From: BS750m-G62 sp964577175
GTDB taxonomy: Bacteria > Planctomycetota > Phycisphaerae > FEN-1346
NCBI GenBank assembly: GCA_964577175.1
Contig: CAZNYC010000049.1
Location: 1-26,723, forward strand
Direction of reading: 5' to 3'
Length of the DNA stretch: 26,723 bases
Each line of letters starts with the position of its first letter. Positions within the stretch are counted from its first letter, which is position 1. Both the position numbers and the translations under genes were made by a program. Below the pieces are notes generated by a model that was given only the letters and a program-made list of their open reading frames with translations, was not told the DNA's origin and made no database searches. Shown in pieces: positions 1-5,695 of this stretch.

Positions 1-110
1 CGGATATTATCGAGAATTACCCCGGCCTGACGCGGGAAGACGTCCAGGCCTGCCTGGCTTACGCGAGTGAGGTCCTGCACCTGCACAAAGTGTTTCCGGC
101 TCAGGCATAA
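1..110 (+). CDS. DUF433-family antitoxin, C-terminal fragment
   Basis: The window opens inside a gene read from base 3 to the TAA at 108-110. The 35 visible residues contain the motif ENYPGLTREDVQACLAYA, typical of the C-terminal helix-turn-helix of DUF433 proteins (the consensus there is a Tyr-Pro-x-Leu/hydrophobic segment followed by DIxAALAYA-like residues). DUF433 proteins are small DNA-binding antitoxins that normally sit directly before a DUF5615 PIN-like toxin, and that is the arrangement here: the next start codon is 3 bp after the stop. The family call rests on a short fragment plus the neighbour. The promoter and N-terminus lie outside the window. Confidence 0.75.
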   Translation, partial: DIIENYPGLTREDVQACLAYASEVLHLHKVFPAQA

Positions 111-113
111 GCG

Positions 114-491
114 ATGCGCATCCTGGCGGACGAGAACATTCCGCGCTGCCTGGTCGACGCGCTCCAAAGGCAAGACCACGATGTGACGTGGGTTCGTCTG
201 GACACGCCGGGGGCGACCGACCGCGCGGTCCTGGCTGAAGCCTGTAAAACGAACCGTCTGCTTCTCACCTTTGACAAGGACTTCGGCGAGTTGGCTTTTC
301 GAGAGGGGTGTTCCACCCCTTCTTGCGGCATCATTCTTCTTCGATTGTTCAGCGCAACGCCTGAGCGGCTTGCCGCAAGGGTGACCGCGCTGGTCGGAAG
401 CCGTAGCGACTGGGCCGGCCATCTGTCGGTGCTGGAGGAAGGTCGCATCCGGATGACGCCTCTCCCCCCGGTCGGCGACGGTCCGGGCTAA
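114..491 (+). CDS. DUF5615 PIN-like toxin (Mut7-C type nuclease fold)
   Basis: This 125-residue protein starts MRILADENIP. That is the hallmark of DUF5615, in which the first strand ends in the acidic pair Asp6-Glu7. Further acidic positions expected for a PIN-like metal site are Asp36 and the TFDKDFGEL segment (Asp54, Asp56). Family members are inferred to be ribonuclease toxins, neutralised by the DUF433 partner encoded just upstream with a 3-bp gap, so the two are probably translationally coupled. The length is normal for the family. Activity against RNA is known only by analogy with PIN toxins and is not shown by the sequence. The pair stands alone, with no transposase or other defence gene visible beside it. 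Confidence 0.85.
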   Translation: MRILADENIPRCLVDALQRQDHDVTWVRLDTPGATDRAVLAEACKTNRLLLTFDKDFGELAFREGCSTPSCGIILLRLFSATPERLAARVTALVGSRSDWAGHLSVLEEGRIRMTPLPPVGDGPG

Positions 492-580
492 GCCGACAAG
501 GCATCGCGCCGGCCGGAACCTTCGCCGCACCGTAAGGTTCAACCCTGCGGTACCCGAACATCTCCTATAGGAGACCCGTC

Positions 581-1936
581 ATGGCCTCACGCGACACGTC
601 GAAGGACACGGCCCCGCGCCTGTCGCGCCGCCGCTTCGTTGCCGGAACCGCCGCCGCGGCCGCCGCCGTCACGGTGGTCCCGCGGCACGTCCTGGGCGGG
701 GCGGGGCACCAGCCGCCGAGCGACACGCTGAACATCGCCGGCGTGGGCATCGCCGGAAAGGGGTTCCACGACGTCCAGAGCGTCTCCGGCGAGAACATCG
801 TCGCCATCTGCGACGTGGACGCCCGCCAGGTGGGCCGCGGCCTGAAGGAGTGGCCCAAGGCCAAGGGCTTCAAGGATTTCCGCAAGATGCTCGACGCCCA
901 GAAGGACATCGACGCCGTCAGCATCGCCGTGCCGGACCACAACCACGCGGCCATCACGATGGCGGCGATCAAGCGCGGCAAGCACGTCTTCTGCCAGAAG
1001 CCGCTCACGCATTCGGTGCATGAGGCGTTCGCCGTCGGCGAGGCCGCCAAGAAACACGGCGTGGCCACCCAGATGGGCAACCAGGGCCAGGCCGGCGAGG
1101 GGGCGCGCCTGGTGTGCGAGATGATCTGGGACGGCGCCATCGGCCGCGTCCGCGAAATCCACGCCTGGTCGAACCGCACGCACCGCATCTCGCCGCGCGG
1201 CATCCGCCGGCCCAAGGAGACCCCGCCCGTCCCCGACTGGATGGACTGGGACCTGTGGGTCGGCCCGTCGCCGATGCGGCCGTACCATCCGTGCTACCAC
1301 CCGTTCGCGTGGCGGGGATGGTGGGACTTCGGCACCGGCGTCCTGGGCGACATCGGCTGCCACCAACTCTCCACCGTCTTCAAGGCGCTCGACCTCCAGC
1401 ACCCGACAAGTGTGGAGGCGTGCTCGACGAACGAACAGGAACCGCCGGAGGTCCACAACGAGACCGCGCCCCTTGCCTCGATCACCACGTACAAGTTCCC
1501 CGAGCACAAGGGCCACGGGCCCGTCACCCTCAGGTGGTACGACGGGGCGATGCGGCCGCCGAGGCCGGAGGTGCTCGAACCCGGCCGCGACTTCGGCCGG
1601 GGCGACGGCACGATGATCGTCGGCGACAAGGGCACCATCCTGGGCCACCGGCTCATCCCCGAGAAGCGGCAGCAGGAGTACGGCAAGCCGCCGCGGAAAC
1701 TCGAGCGGTCGCCCGGCCATCACAAGGAATGGCTCATTGCCGCCAAGGGCGGGAAGCGCGCGGGCAGCGACTTCGTCGACCACGCCGCCCATCTGGCCGG
1801 CATCGTCCTCCTGGGCAACTGCGCCATCCGGACGGGCGAGAAACTGCTGTGGGACGGCAAGGCCCGCACGTTCACCAACTCCGACGCCGCCAACGCCCTC
1901 CTGAACCCGCCGTATCGCGACGGGTGGACGTTGTAG
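581..1936 (+). CDS. Gfo/Idh/MocA-family oxidoreductase with Tat signal
   Basis: This 451-residue protein begins with a twin-arginine signal (SRRRF at 15-19) followed by an alanine-rich hydrophobic segment to about residue 34, so export of the folded, cofactor-loaded enzyme is expected. The NAD(P)-binding Rossmann fold begins at about 50 (NIAGVGIAGKG). The usual EKP motif is QKPL at 139-142, a variant frequent in secreted members. The C-terminal half is the alpha/beta substrate domain. Members oxidise or reduce sugars, inositols or glycosides, and the actual substrate cannot be read from the sequence. The start at 581 is supported by AGGAG at 569-573, 7 nt upstream. It appears monocistronic, followed by 420 bp of repeat-rich DNA. 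Many paralogues of this type occur in Planctomycetota. Confidence 0.9.
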   Translation: MASRDTSKDTAPRLSRRRFVAGTAAAAAAVTVVPRHVLGGAGHQPPSDTLNIAGVGIAGKGFHDVQSVSGENIVAICDVDARQVGRGLKEWPKAKGFKDFRKMLDAQKDIDAVSIAVPDHNHAAITMAAIKRGKHVFCQKPLTHSVHEAFAVGEAAKKHGVATQMGNQGQAGEGARLVCEMIWDGAIGRVREIHAWSNRTHRISPRGIRRPKETPPVPDWMDWDLWVGPSPMRPYHPCYHPFAWRGWWDFGTGVLGDIGCHQLSTVFKALDLQHPTSVEACSTNEQEPPEVHNETAPLASITTYKFPEHKGHGPVTLRWYDGAMRPPRPEVLEPGRDFGRGDGTMIVGDKGTILGHRLIPEKRQQEYGKPPRKLERSPGHHKEWLIAAKGGKRAGSDFVDHAAHLAGIVLLGNCAIRTGEKLLWDGKARTFTNSDAANALLNPPYRDGWTL

Positions 1937-1965
1937 GATCCAACCGTCGGGGGCCGTTTCATACA

Positions 1966-2010
1966 CCCCCCCCCTCCCTTGACGGGAGAGGGTTCGGGTG
2001 AGGGTCAGGG
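1966..2010. repeat. A-type element (copy A1)
   Basis: A C-rich arm (CCCCTCCCTTGACGGGAGAGGG) is followed by GGGTGAGGG. Related copies are at 8574-8610, 14473-14508 (inside comEC) and, in reverse orientation, 15944-15982. The core is a small hairpin CCCTC/GAGGG flanked by a GGTGAGGG tail. Confidence 0.75.
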
Positions 2011-2022
2011 ACGTGCCATCAT

Positions 2023-2049
2023 GCGCGGCGGGTCTCTGCACCCGTCGCG
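2023..2049. repeat. F-type hairpin (copy F1)
   Basis: GCGCGGCGGGT, a CTCTGC loop, then ACCCGTCGCG: a 9-10 bp stem with a six-base loop. It belongs to a family with more than ten hairpins in the window, consensus GCGCGGYGGGT-loop-ACCCRCCGCGC, in which the loop reads CTCCGC or its complement GCGGAG depending on orientation. Confidence 0.75.
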
Positions 2050-2059
2050 ATGCCGTTTT

Positions 2060-2157
2060 GCCCTTTCAGGGCTTTGGGGTGTTGAGGCCTGCCCCTGTAC
2101 CCGGGGCATCGCCGTGGGTACAGGTAGCCATCACACGATGCGCTGCCCTGAAAGGGC
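2060..2157. repeat. Nested palindromic element, about 98 bp
   Basis: The outer arms GCCCTTTCAGGGC (2060-2072) and GCCCTGAAAGGGC (2145-2157) are exact reverse complements, and each is itself nearly palindromic. Inside lies a second perfect inverted repeat, CCTGTACCC (2094-2102) and GGGTACAGG (2116-2124), with a 13-base loop. The element could fold into a cruciform or an RNA with two stacked stems. It lies between convergent genes, where it might act as a bidirectional terminator, although no T-tract follows. No second copy is in the window, but a GGCCCTGAAGGGCC palindrome at about 15508-15521 is related to the outer arm. Confidence 0.75.
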
Positions 2158-2174
2158 GGCACAAAGGCGGAACG

Positions 2175-2206
2175 GTGGGCAGTGGGTACGGAGACCCACC
2201 GCCCAC
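2175..2206. repeat. F-type hairpin (copy F2, extended stem)
   Basis: GTGGGCAGTGGGT, a short ACGGAG loop, then ACCCACCGCCCAC. Compared with other F copies the outer stem is GTGGGC/GCCCAC instead of GCGCGG/CCGCGC, so both arms changed together and pairing is kept apart from one mismatch. Confidence 0.7.
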
Positions 2207-2339
2207 GGGCGCTCAACGCGCTCCACCCACGATAGTAGGGGGCTGGGAACGCGGACTGCAAGGCGGCGGGAAAATCACTTCTCACGAAACCAACGCCTCC
2301 CGCGAACGTATGTGAGGGAAAGGCTGGCCAGCATGCACG

Positions 2340-2364
2340 CGCCGCGGCTGGCCGCGGCCTACAT
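2340..2364. repeat. E-type element overlapping the uvrA stop codon
   Basis: CGCCGCGGCTGGCCGCGGCCTAC matches the 22-bp element seen exactly at 15567-15588 and 15859-15880 (there with CAC in the loop). The uvrA stop codon (TAG, read on the minus strand at 2361-2359) lies in its GCCTAC end, so the repeat appears to have landed at, or supplied, the end of the gene. Confidence 0.6.
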
Positions 2365-5325
2365 CGGCCCGTGCCCGTTCAGATGCCGCGCCAGGTACCG
2401 CGCCGTGTGGCTTTCCTCGGACCGGACGACCTCCTCGGGCGTGCCCTCGGCGACGATGCGGCCGCCGTCGGCGCCGCCCTCCGGGCCGAGGTCGATGATC
2501 CAATCGGCGCTCTTGATGACCTCGTAGTTGTGCTCGACCACCAGGACCGTGTTGCCCATGTCCACGAGGCGGTTCAGCACGTCCAGCAGCCGCTGGATGT
2601 CCGCGAAGTGCAGGCCCGTCGTCGGCTCGTCCAGGACGTACAGCGTCTGGCCGGTCGCCCGTTTGCCGAGTTCGGCCGAGAGTTTCACCCGCTGCGCCTC
2701 GCCGCCCGAGAGGGTCGTCGAGTTCTGCCCGAGTTCGATGTACCCGAGCCCGACGGCCTCCAGCGTTTCGAGTTTGTGGACGATGCGCTGGAAGTTCTCG
2801 AAGAAGCGGACGGCCTCGCTCACGTGCATGTTCAGCACGTCGGCAATCGTCTTGCCGCGGTAGGTGATCTCGAGCGTCTCGCGGCCAAAGCGCGTGCCCT
2901 TGCACGCCTTGCACGTGACGTACACGTCGGGCAGGAAATGCATTTCGACCTTGCGGACGCCCTGGCCCCGGCACGCTTCGCACCGCCCGCCCTTGGTATT
3001 GAAACTGAACCGCCCGGGCCCGTAGCCGCGCACCTTCGCCTCGCGCGTGCGGGCGAAGACCCGCCGGATGTGGTCGAACACCTTCGTGTACGTGGCGGCG
3101 TTGGAGCGGGGTGTGCGGCCGATGGGGCTCTGGTCGATCTCGATGACCCGGTCTATTCTCTCCAGGCCCGCCACGCGCCGGTGCGCGCCGGGCTTGACGC
3201 GCGAGCCGTAGAGCGCCCGCCTGAGCGCCGGCACGAGCGTCTGCGCGACGAGGGTGCTCTTGCCGGAACCGCTGACGCCCGTCACGCACACGAGGCACCC
3301 CAGCGGGACGGTGACGTTGATCTTCCGGAGGTTGTTCTCGGCCGCCCCGTACAGGCGGATGCTGTGCCGCTTCTTCACGCGCCGCCGCTCGTCCGGCACG
3401 GCGATCGCCTCGTGGCCTGCGAGGTAGTGGCCGGTCAGCGAGTCCGGCGAGGCCGCGACCTCCTCCACGGTGCCCTCGGTCACGACCCGGCCGCCGCGGG
3501 CGCCGGCGCCGGGGCCCATGTCCACCAGGTGGTCGGCCGTGCGGATCGTGTCCTCGTCGTGCTCGACGACCATGACGGTGTTGCCGAGGTCGCGCAGGCG
3601 GCAGAGGGTGTCGAGCAGGCGATGGTTGTCGCGGGCGTGGAGGCCGATGGTCGGCTCGTCGAGGACGTAGCAGACGCCCACGAGGCCGCTGCCCACCTGG
3701 GTGGCCAGGCGGATCCGCTGCGCCTCGCCGCCGGAGAGGGTGCCCGAGGCGCGGTCGAGCGTCAGGTACTCGACGCCCACGTCCAGGAGGAACCGCAGGC
3801 GGTTGCGGATCTCCGAGAGCACCTGCCGGGCGATCGCCGCCTTCGTGCCGCCGAGTTCCAGCGTATCGAAGAACGCGGCCGCCTCCTGGATGCTCATCGC
3901 CGTGATCTCGTGCAGGGGTTTGTCGGCGATGCGGACGGCCCGTGCCTCCGGCCGCAGGCGTGCCCCGTCGCAGTCCGGGCACGGCTGGGGCGTCATGAAA
4001 TCGCCGAGCCACCGTTTGACCGAGGCGCTGCGGGTCTCCTCGCCCAGGCGCTCGAGGCTGGGGATGACGCCTTCCCACTCGGCCTCCGGCGCCTTGCCGT
4101 TGCCGGCGGCCCGCTTCAACTGCCCGCCGTGCAGCAGCACCTTGCGGACGCGCTTCGGCAGTTTACGGAAGGGGACCGTCCGGTCGATGCCGAACTCGCG
4201 GGCGAAATGGTCCAGCGCCTCGGCGTAGAACGCGCGGTACCGTTTCGGCCCCTGCCGCCAAGGGGCGATGGCGCCCTCGGCGAGCGAGCGGTCCGGGTCC
4301 GGCACGATGAGGTCCTCGTCCAGCCGCTGCAGCATGCCCAGACCGTGGCACTGGGGGCACGCCCCGTACGGGCTGTTGAAACTGAACAGCCGCGGCGTCA
4401 GTTCCTCCAGGCTCACGTTGCACGTCGTGCACGCATAGCGTTCGCTATACAGGGTGTTCGTCCAGTCGCCGTCGCCGGTCTCGTGGCAGATGACGACGAG
4501 GCCGTCGGTCATCCGCAGGGCCTGCTCGATGGAGTCGGCCAGGCGGTCGCGGGCGGCCGCCTTCACGATGAGCCGGTCGACCACGGCCTCGACCGTGTGC
4601 CGGCGGCGTTTGTCGAGGTCCGGCACCTCGCGGACCTCGTACATCCGGCGGTCGATGCGGACGCGGACGAAGCCGTCCGCCACGATGGTGCGGATGACGT
4701 CCTTGTGCTCGCCCCGCTGGCCGCGCACCAGCGGCACCAGGACCATCAGGCGGGTGCCCTGCGGCAGGTCCATGACGCGGTCGACGATTTCCTCGGCCCG
4801 CTGCGGCCGGATCTGGCGCCCGCACGACGGGCAGTACGCCGTGCCGACCCGGGCGTACAGGAGGCGCAGGTAGTCGTGAATCTCGGTGGCCGTGGCGACG
4901 GTGGACCGGGGGCTGAAGCCGCCCCGCCGCTGGTGGATGGCGATGGTGGGCGGCAGCCCCTCGATGGCGTCGACGTCCGGCTTCTCCATCTGTTCCAGGA
5001 ACTGCCGGGCGTAGGCGCTGAGGGATTCGACGTACCGGCGCTGGCCCTCGGCGTAGACCGTGTCGAACGCCAAACTGGACTTGCCGCTGCCCGACAGGCC
5101 CGTGACGACGACGAGTTTGTCGCGGGGGATCTCCAGGTCGAGGTTCTTGAGGTTGTGCTGGCGGGCGCCGTGGATGGCGATGGCCTCGTCGCCGCCGGCC
5201 GGGGGAGGAGCGGGGGCCTCCGGGTCGACGCCGGCCGGCGCCTTGGCCCCGGCAGGCGGACCGTCTTCCTGGGCCGTCGGCGGCTTGCGGGGCGGGTGTG
5301 TCCGATTCGACGTCCGCTTGGCCAA
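2359..5325 (-). CDS. uvrA: UvrABC system protein A (excinuclease ATPase)
   Basis: UvrA is the damage-sensing ATPase dimer of nucleotide excision repair that loads UvrB onto lesions. The 988-residue protein has both ABC modules: a first Walker A (GLSGSGKSS, about 76-84), two LSGGEAQR signatures each followed by a Walker B (YVLDEPTIGLH and YVLDEPTTGLH), and a second Walker A (GVSGSGKST). Two CxxC-x19/20-CxxC zinc modules are present, CTTC...CPQC and CEAC...CKAC. I chose the TTG at 5325 because GGAG (5332-5335) lies 6 nt upstream and because the longer reading, from a TTG at 5397, would begin inside the -35 box of the promoter. Even so there is a proline/alanine-rich extension of about 45 residues before IHGARQHNLKNL, which typical UvrA (about 940 residues) lacks. 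It is divergent from mutS. Confidence 0.95.
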   Translation of the reverse strand: MAKRTSNRTHPPRKPPTAQEDGPPAGAKAPAGVDPEAPAPPPAGGDEAIAIHGARQHNLKNLDLEIPRDKLVVVTGLSGSGKSSLAFDTVYAEGQRRYVESLSAYARQFLEQMEKPDVDAIEGLPPTIAIHQRRGGFSPRSTVATATEIHDYLRLLYARVGTAYCPSCGRQIRPQRAEEIVDRVMDLPQGTRLMVLVPLVRGQRGEHKDVIRTIVADGFVRVRIDRRMYEVREVPDLDKRRRHTVEAVVDRLIVKAAARDRLADSIEQALRMTDGLVVICHETGDGDWTNTLYSERYACTTCNVSLEELTPRLFSFNSPYGACPQCHGLGMLQRLDEDLIVPDPDRSLAEGAIAPWRQGPKRYRAFYAEALDHFAREFGIDRTVPFRKLPKRVRKVLLHGGQLKRAAGNGKAPEAEWEGVIPSLERLGEETRSASVKRWLGDFMTPQPCPDCDGARLRPEARAVRIADKPLHEITAMSIQEAAAFFDTLELGGTKAAIARQVLSEIRNRLRFLLDVGVEYLTLDRASGTLSGGEAQRIRLATQVGSGLVGVCYVLDEPTIGLHARDNHRLLDTLCRLRDLGNTVMVVEHDEDTIRTADHLVDMGPGAGARGGRVVTEGTVEEVAASPDSLTGHYLAGHEAIAVPDERRRVKKRHSIRLYGAAENNLRKINVTVPLGCLVCVTGVSGSGKSTLVAQTLVPALRRALYGSRVKPGAHRRVAGLERIDRVIEIDQSPIGRTPRSNAATYTKVFDHIRRVFARTREAKVRGYGPGRFSFNTKGGRCEACRGQGVRKVEMHFLPDVYVTCKACKGTRFGRETLEITYRGKTIADVLNMHVSEAVRFFENFQRIVHKLETLEAVGLGYIELGQNSTTLSGGEAQRVKLSAELGKRATGQTLYVLDEPTTGLHFADIQRLLDVLNRLVDMGNTVLVVEHNYEVIKSADWIIDLGPEGGADGGRIVAEGTPEEVVRSEESHTARYLARHLNGHGPM

Positions 5326-5368
5326 TACCGGCTCCGTGCGACGGGGCGCGAGGGGGTCCGAATCTAAA

Positions 5369-5397
5369 ATCCTACCATGCGGCCGGCCGTTTGGCAA
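5369..5397 (-). promoter_or_regulatory. Sigma-70-type promoter of uvrA
   Basis: On the minus strand, TTGCCA (5397-5392), a 17-bp spacer and TAGGAT (5374-5369). Transcription would start near 5362, giving a leader of about 37 nt before the TTG start at 5325. The local AT content is clearly above the surroundings. No LexA-type operator was recognised. Confidence 0.7.
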
Positions 5398-5415
5398 GTC
5401 CGGCGCGGAGCGTGC

Positions 5416-5444
5416 TTTTCACGCCGCGGTGTTTCGGGTATCTT
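5416..5444 (+). promoter_or_regulatory. Candidate promoter of mutS
   Basis: TTTTCA (5416-5421), 17 bp, TATCTT (5439-5444); each hexamer matches the consensus at 4 of 6 positions. It is back to back with the uvrA promoter, with about 18 bp between the two -35 boxes. If real, the mutS transcript has a leader of about 245 nt that carries the B1 and F3 palindromes. Moderate support only. Confidence 0.4.
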
Positions 5445-5474
5445 AGCGGCGCTGTCGTTTGGGCTCGTGCCGTT

Positions 5475-5566
5475 CGAGCCGGCCGCGGGAGCGGCCGGGT
5501 ATCCTCATCCGGCATGGCACGTTCTGCGGCAGATGAGAATAACCCGCCGCTTCCGCGGCGGGCCCG
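5475..5566. repeat. B-type 92-bp palindrome (copy B1)
   Basis: Starts CGAGCCGGCCGCGGGAGCGG and ends CCGCTTCCGCGGCGGGCCCG. The two 46-bp halves are imperfect reverse complements, with each half carrying its own small GGCCGC-GGGA-GCGGCC hairpin. Copies of exactly the same length are at 12635-12726 and 18759-18850, and a half copy is at 20728-20773. The centre contains ATCCTCATCC, mirrored as GATGAGAAT. Confidence 0.85.
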
Positions 5567-5593
5567 AAAGGCAGCGGGGCGGGACGAACAATA

Positions 5594-5664
5594 GCGCGGT
5601 GGGTCTCCGCACCCACCGCGCGCAAGACGGCAGAATCGCGGCGGGTGCGGAGACCCGCCGCGCG
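5594..5664. repeat. F-type inverted hairpin pair (copy F3)
   Basis: The hairpin GCGGTGGGT-CTCCGC-ACCCACCGC (5594-5622) is followed by GCGGCGGGT-GCGGAG-ACCCGCCGC (5636-5664). The loops are reverse complements, so the second hairpin is an inverted copy. The stems differ by paired changes (T-A in the first, C-G in the second). It lies 31 bp before the mutS start. Confidence 0.85.
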
Positions 5665-5695
5665 AATCATCGAGGAGTCAGGGCAGGAACCTCCC

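Larger units (their letters stand above)
1937..2358. other. Repeat-filled gap between oxidoreductase and uvrA
   Basis: I see no believable gene in these 420 bp. The region lies between the 3' ends of two convergent genes and contains, in order, an A-type element, an F hairpin, a nested palindrome of about 98 bp, a second F hairpin and an E element (listed separately). The stretch 2220-2335 holds nothing I can name. Open frames here are short and are made of the repeats themselves. Confidence 0.7.

Noticed and set aside
1937..2358. tRNA or other structured RNA gene
   Set aside because: The stems present are nested palindromes, not a cloverleaf; there is no anticodon arm or TTCGA-type loop in the right place.
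2371..5367. A 998-codon open frame on the plus strand opposite uvrA
   Set aside because: It is the antisense shadow of a high-GC gene; its product is Arg/Ala/Val-rich without any motif, while the minus strand has every UvrA motif. The same applies to the long frames opposite mutS (5779-8475), the STAS/deacylase region (9585-11858), comEC (12711-15563) and the EF-G-like gene (21653-24649).
5325..5397. Start of uvrA at the upstream TTG (5397)
   Set aside because: That codon is part of the TTGCCA -35 box and would not be transcribed from that promoter; the TTG at 5325 has a GGAG site at the right distance.
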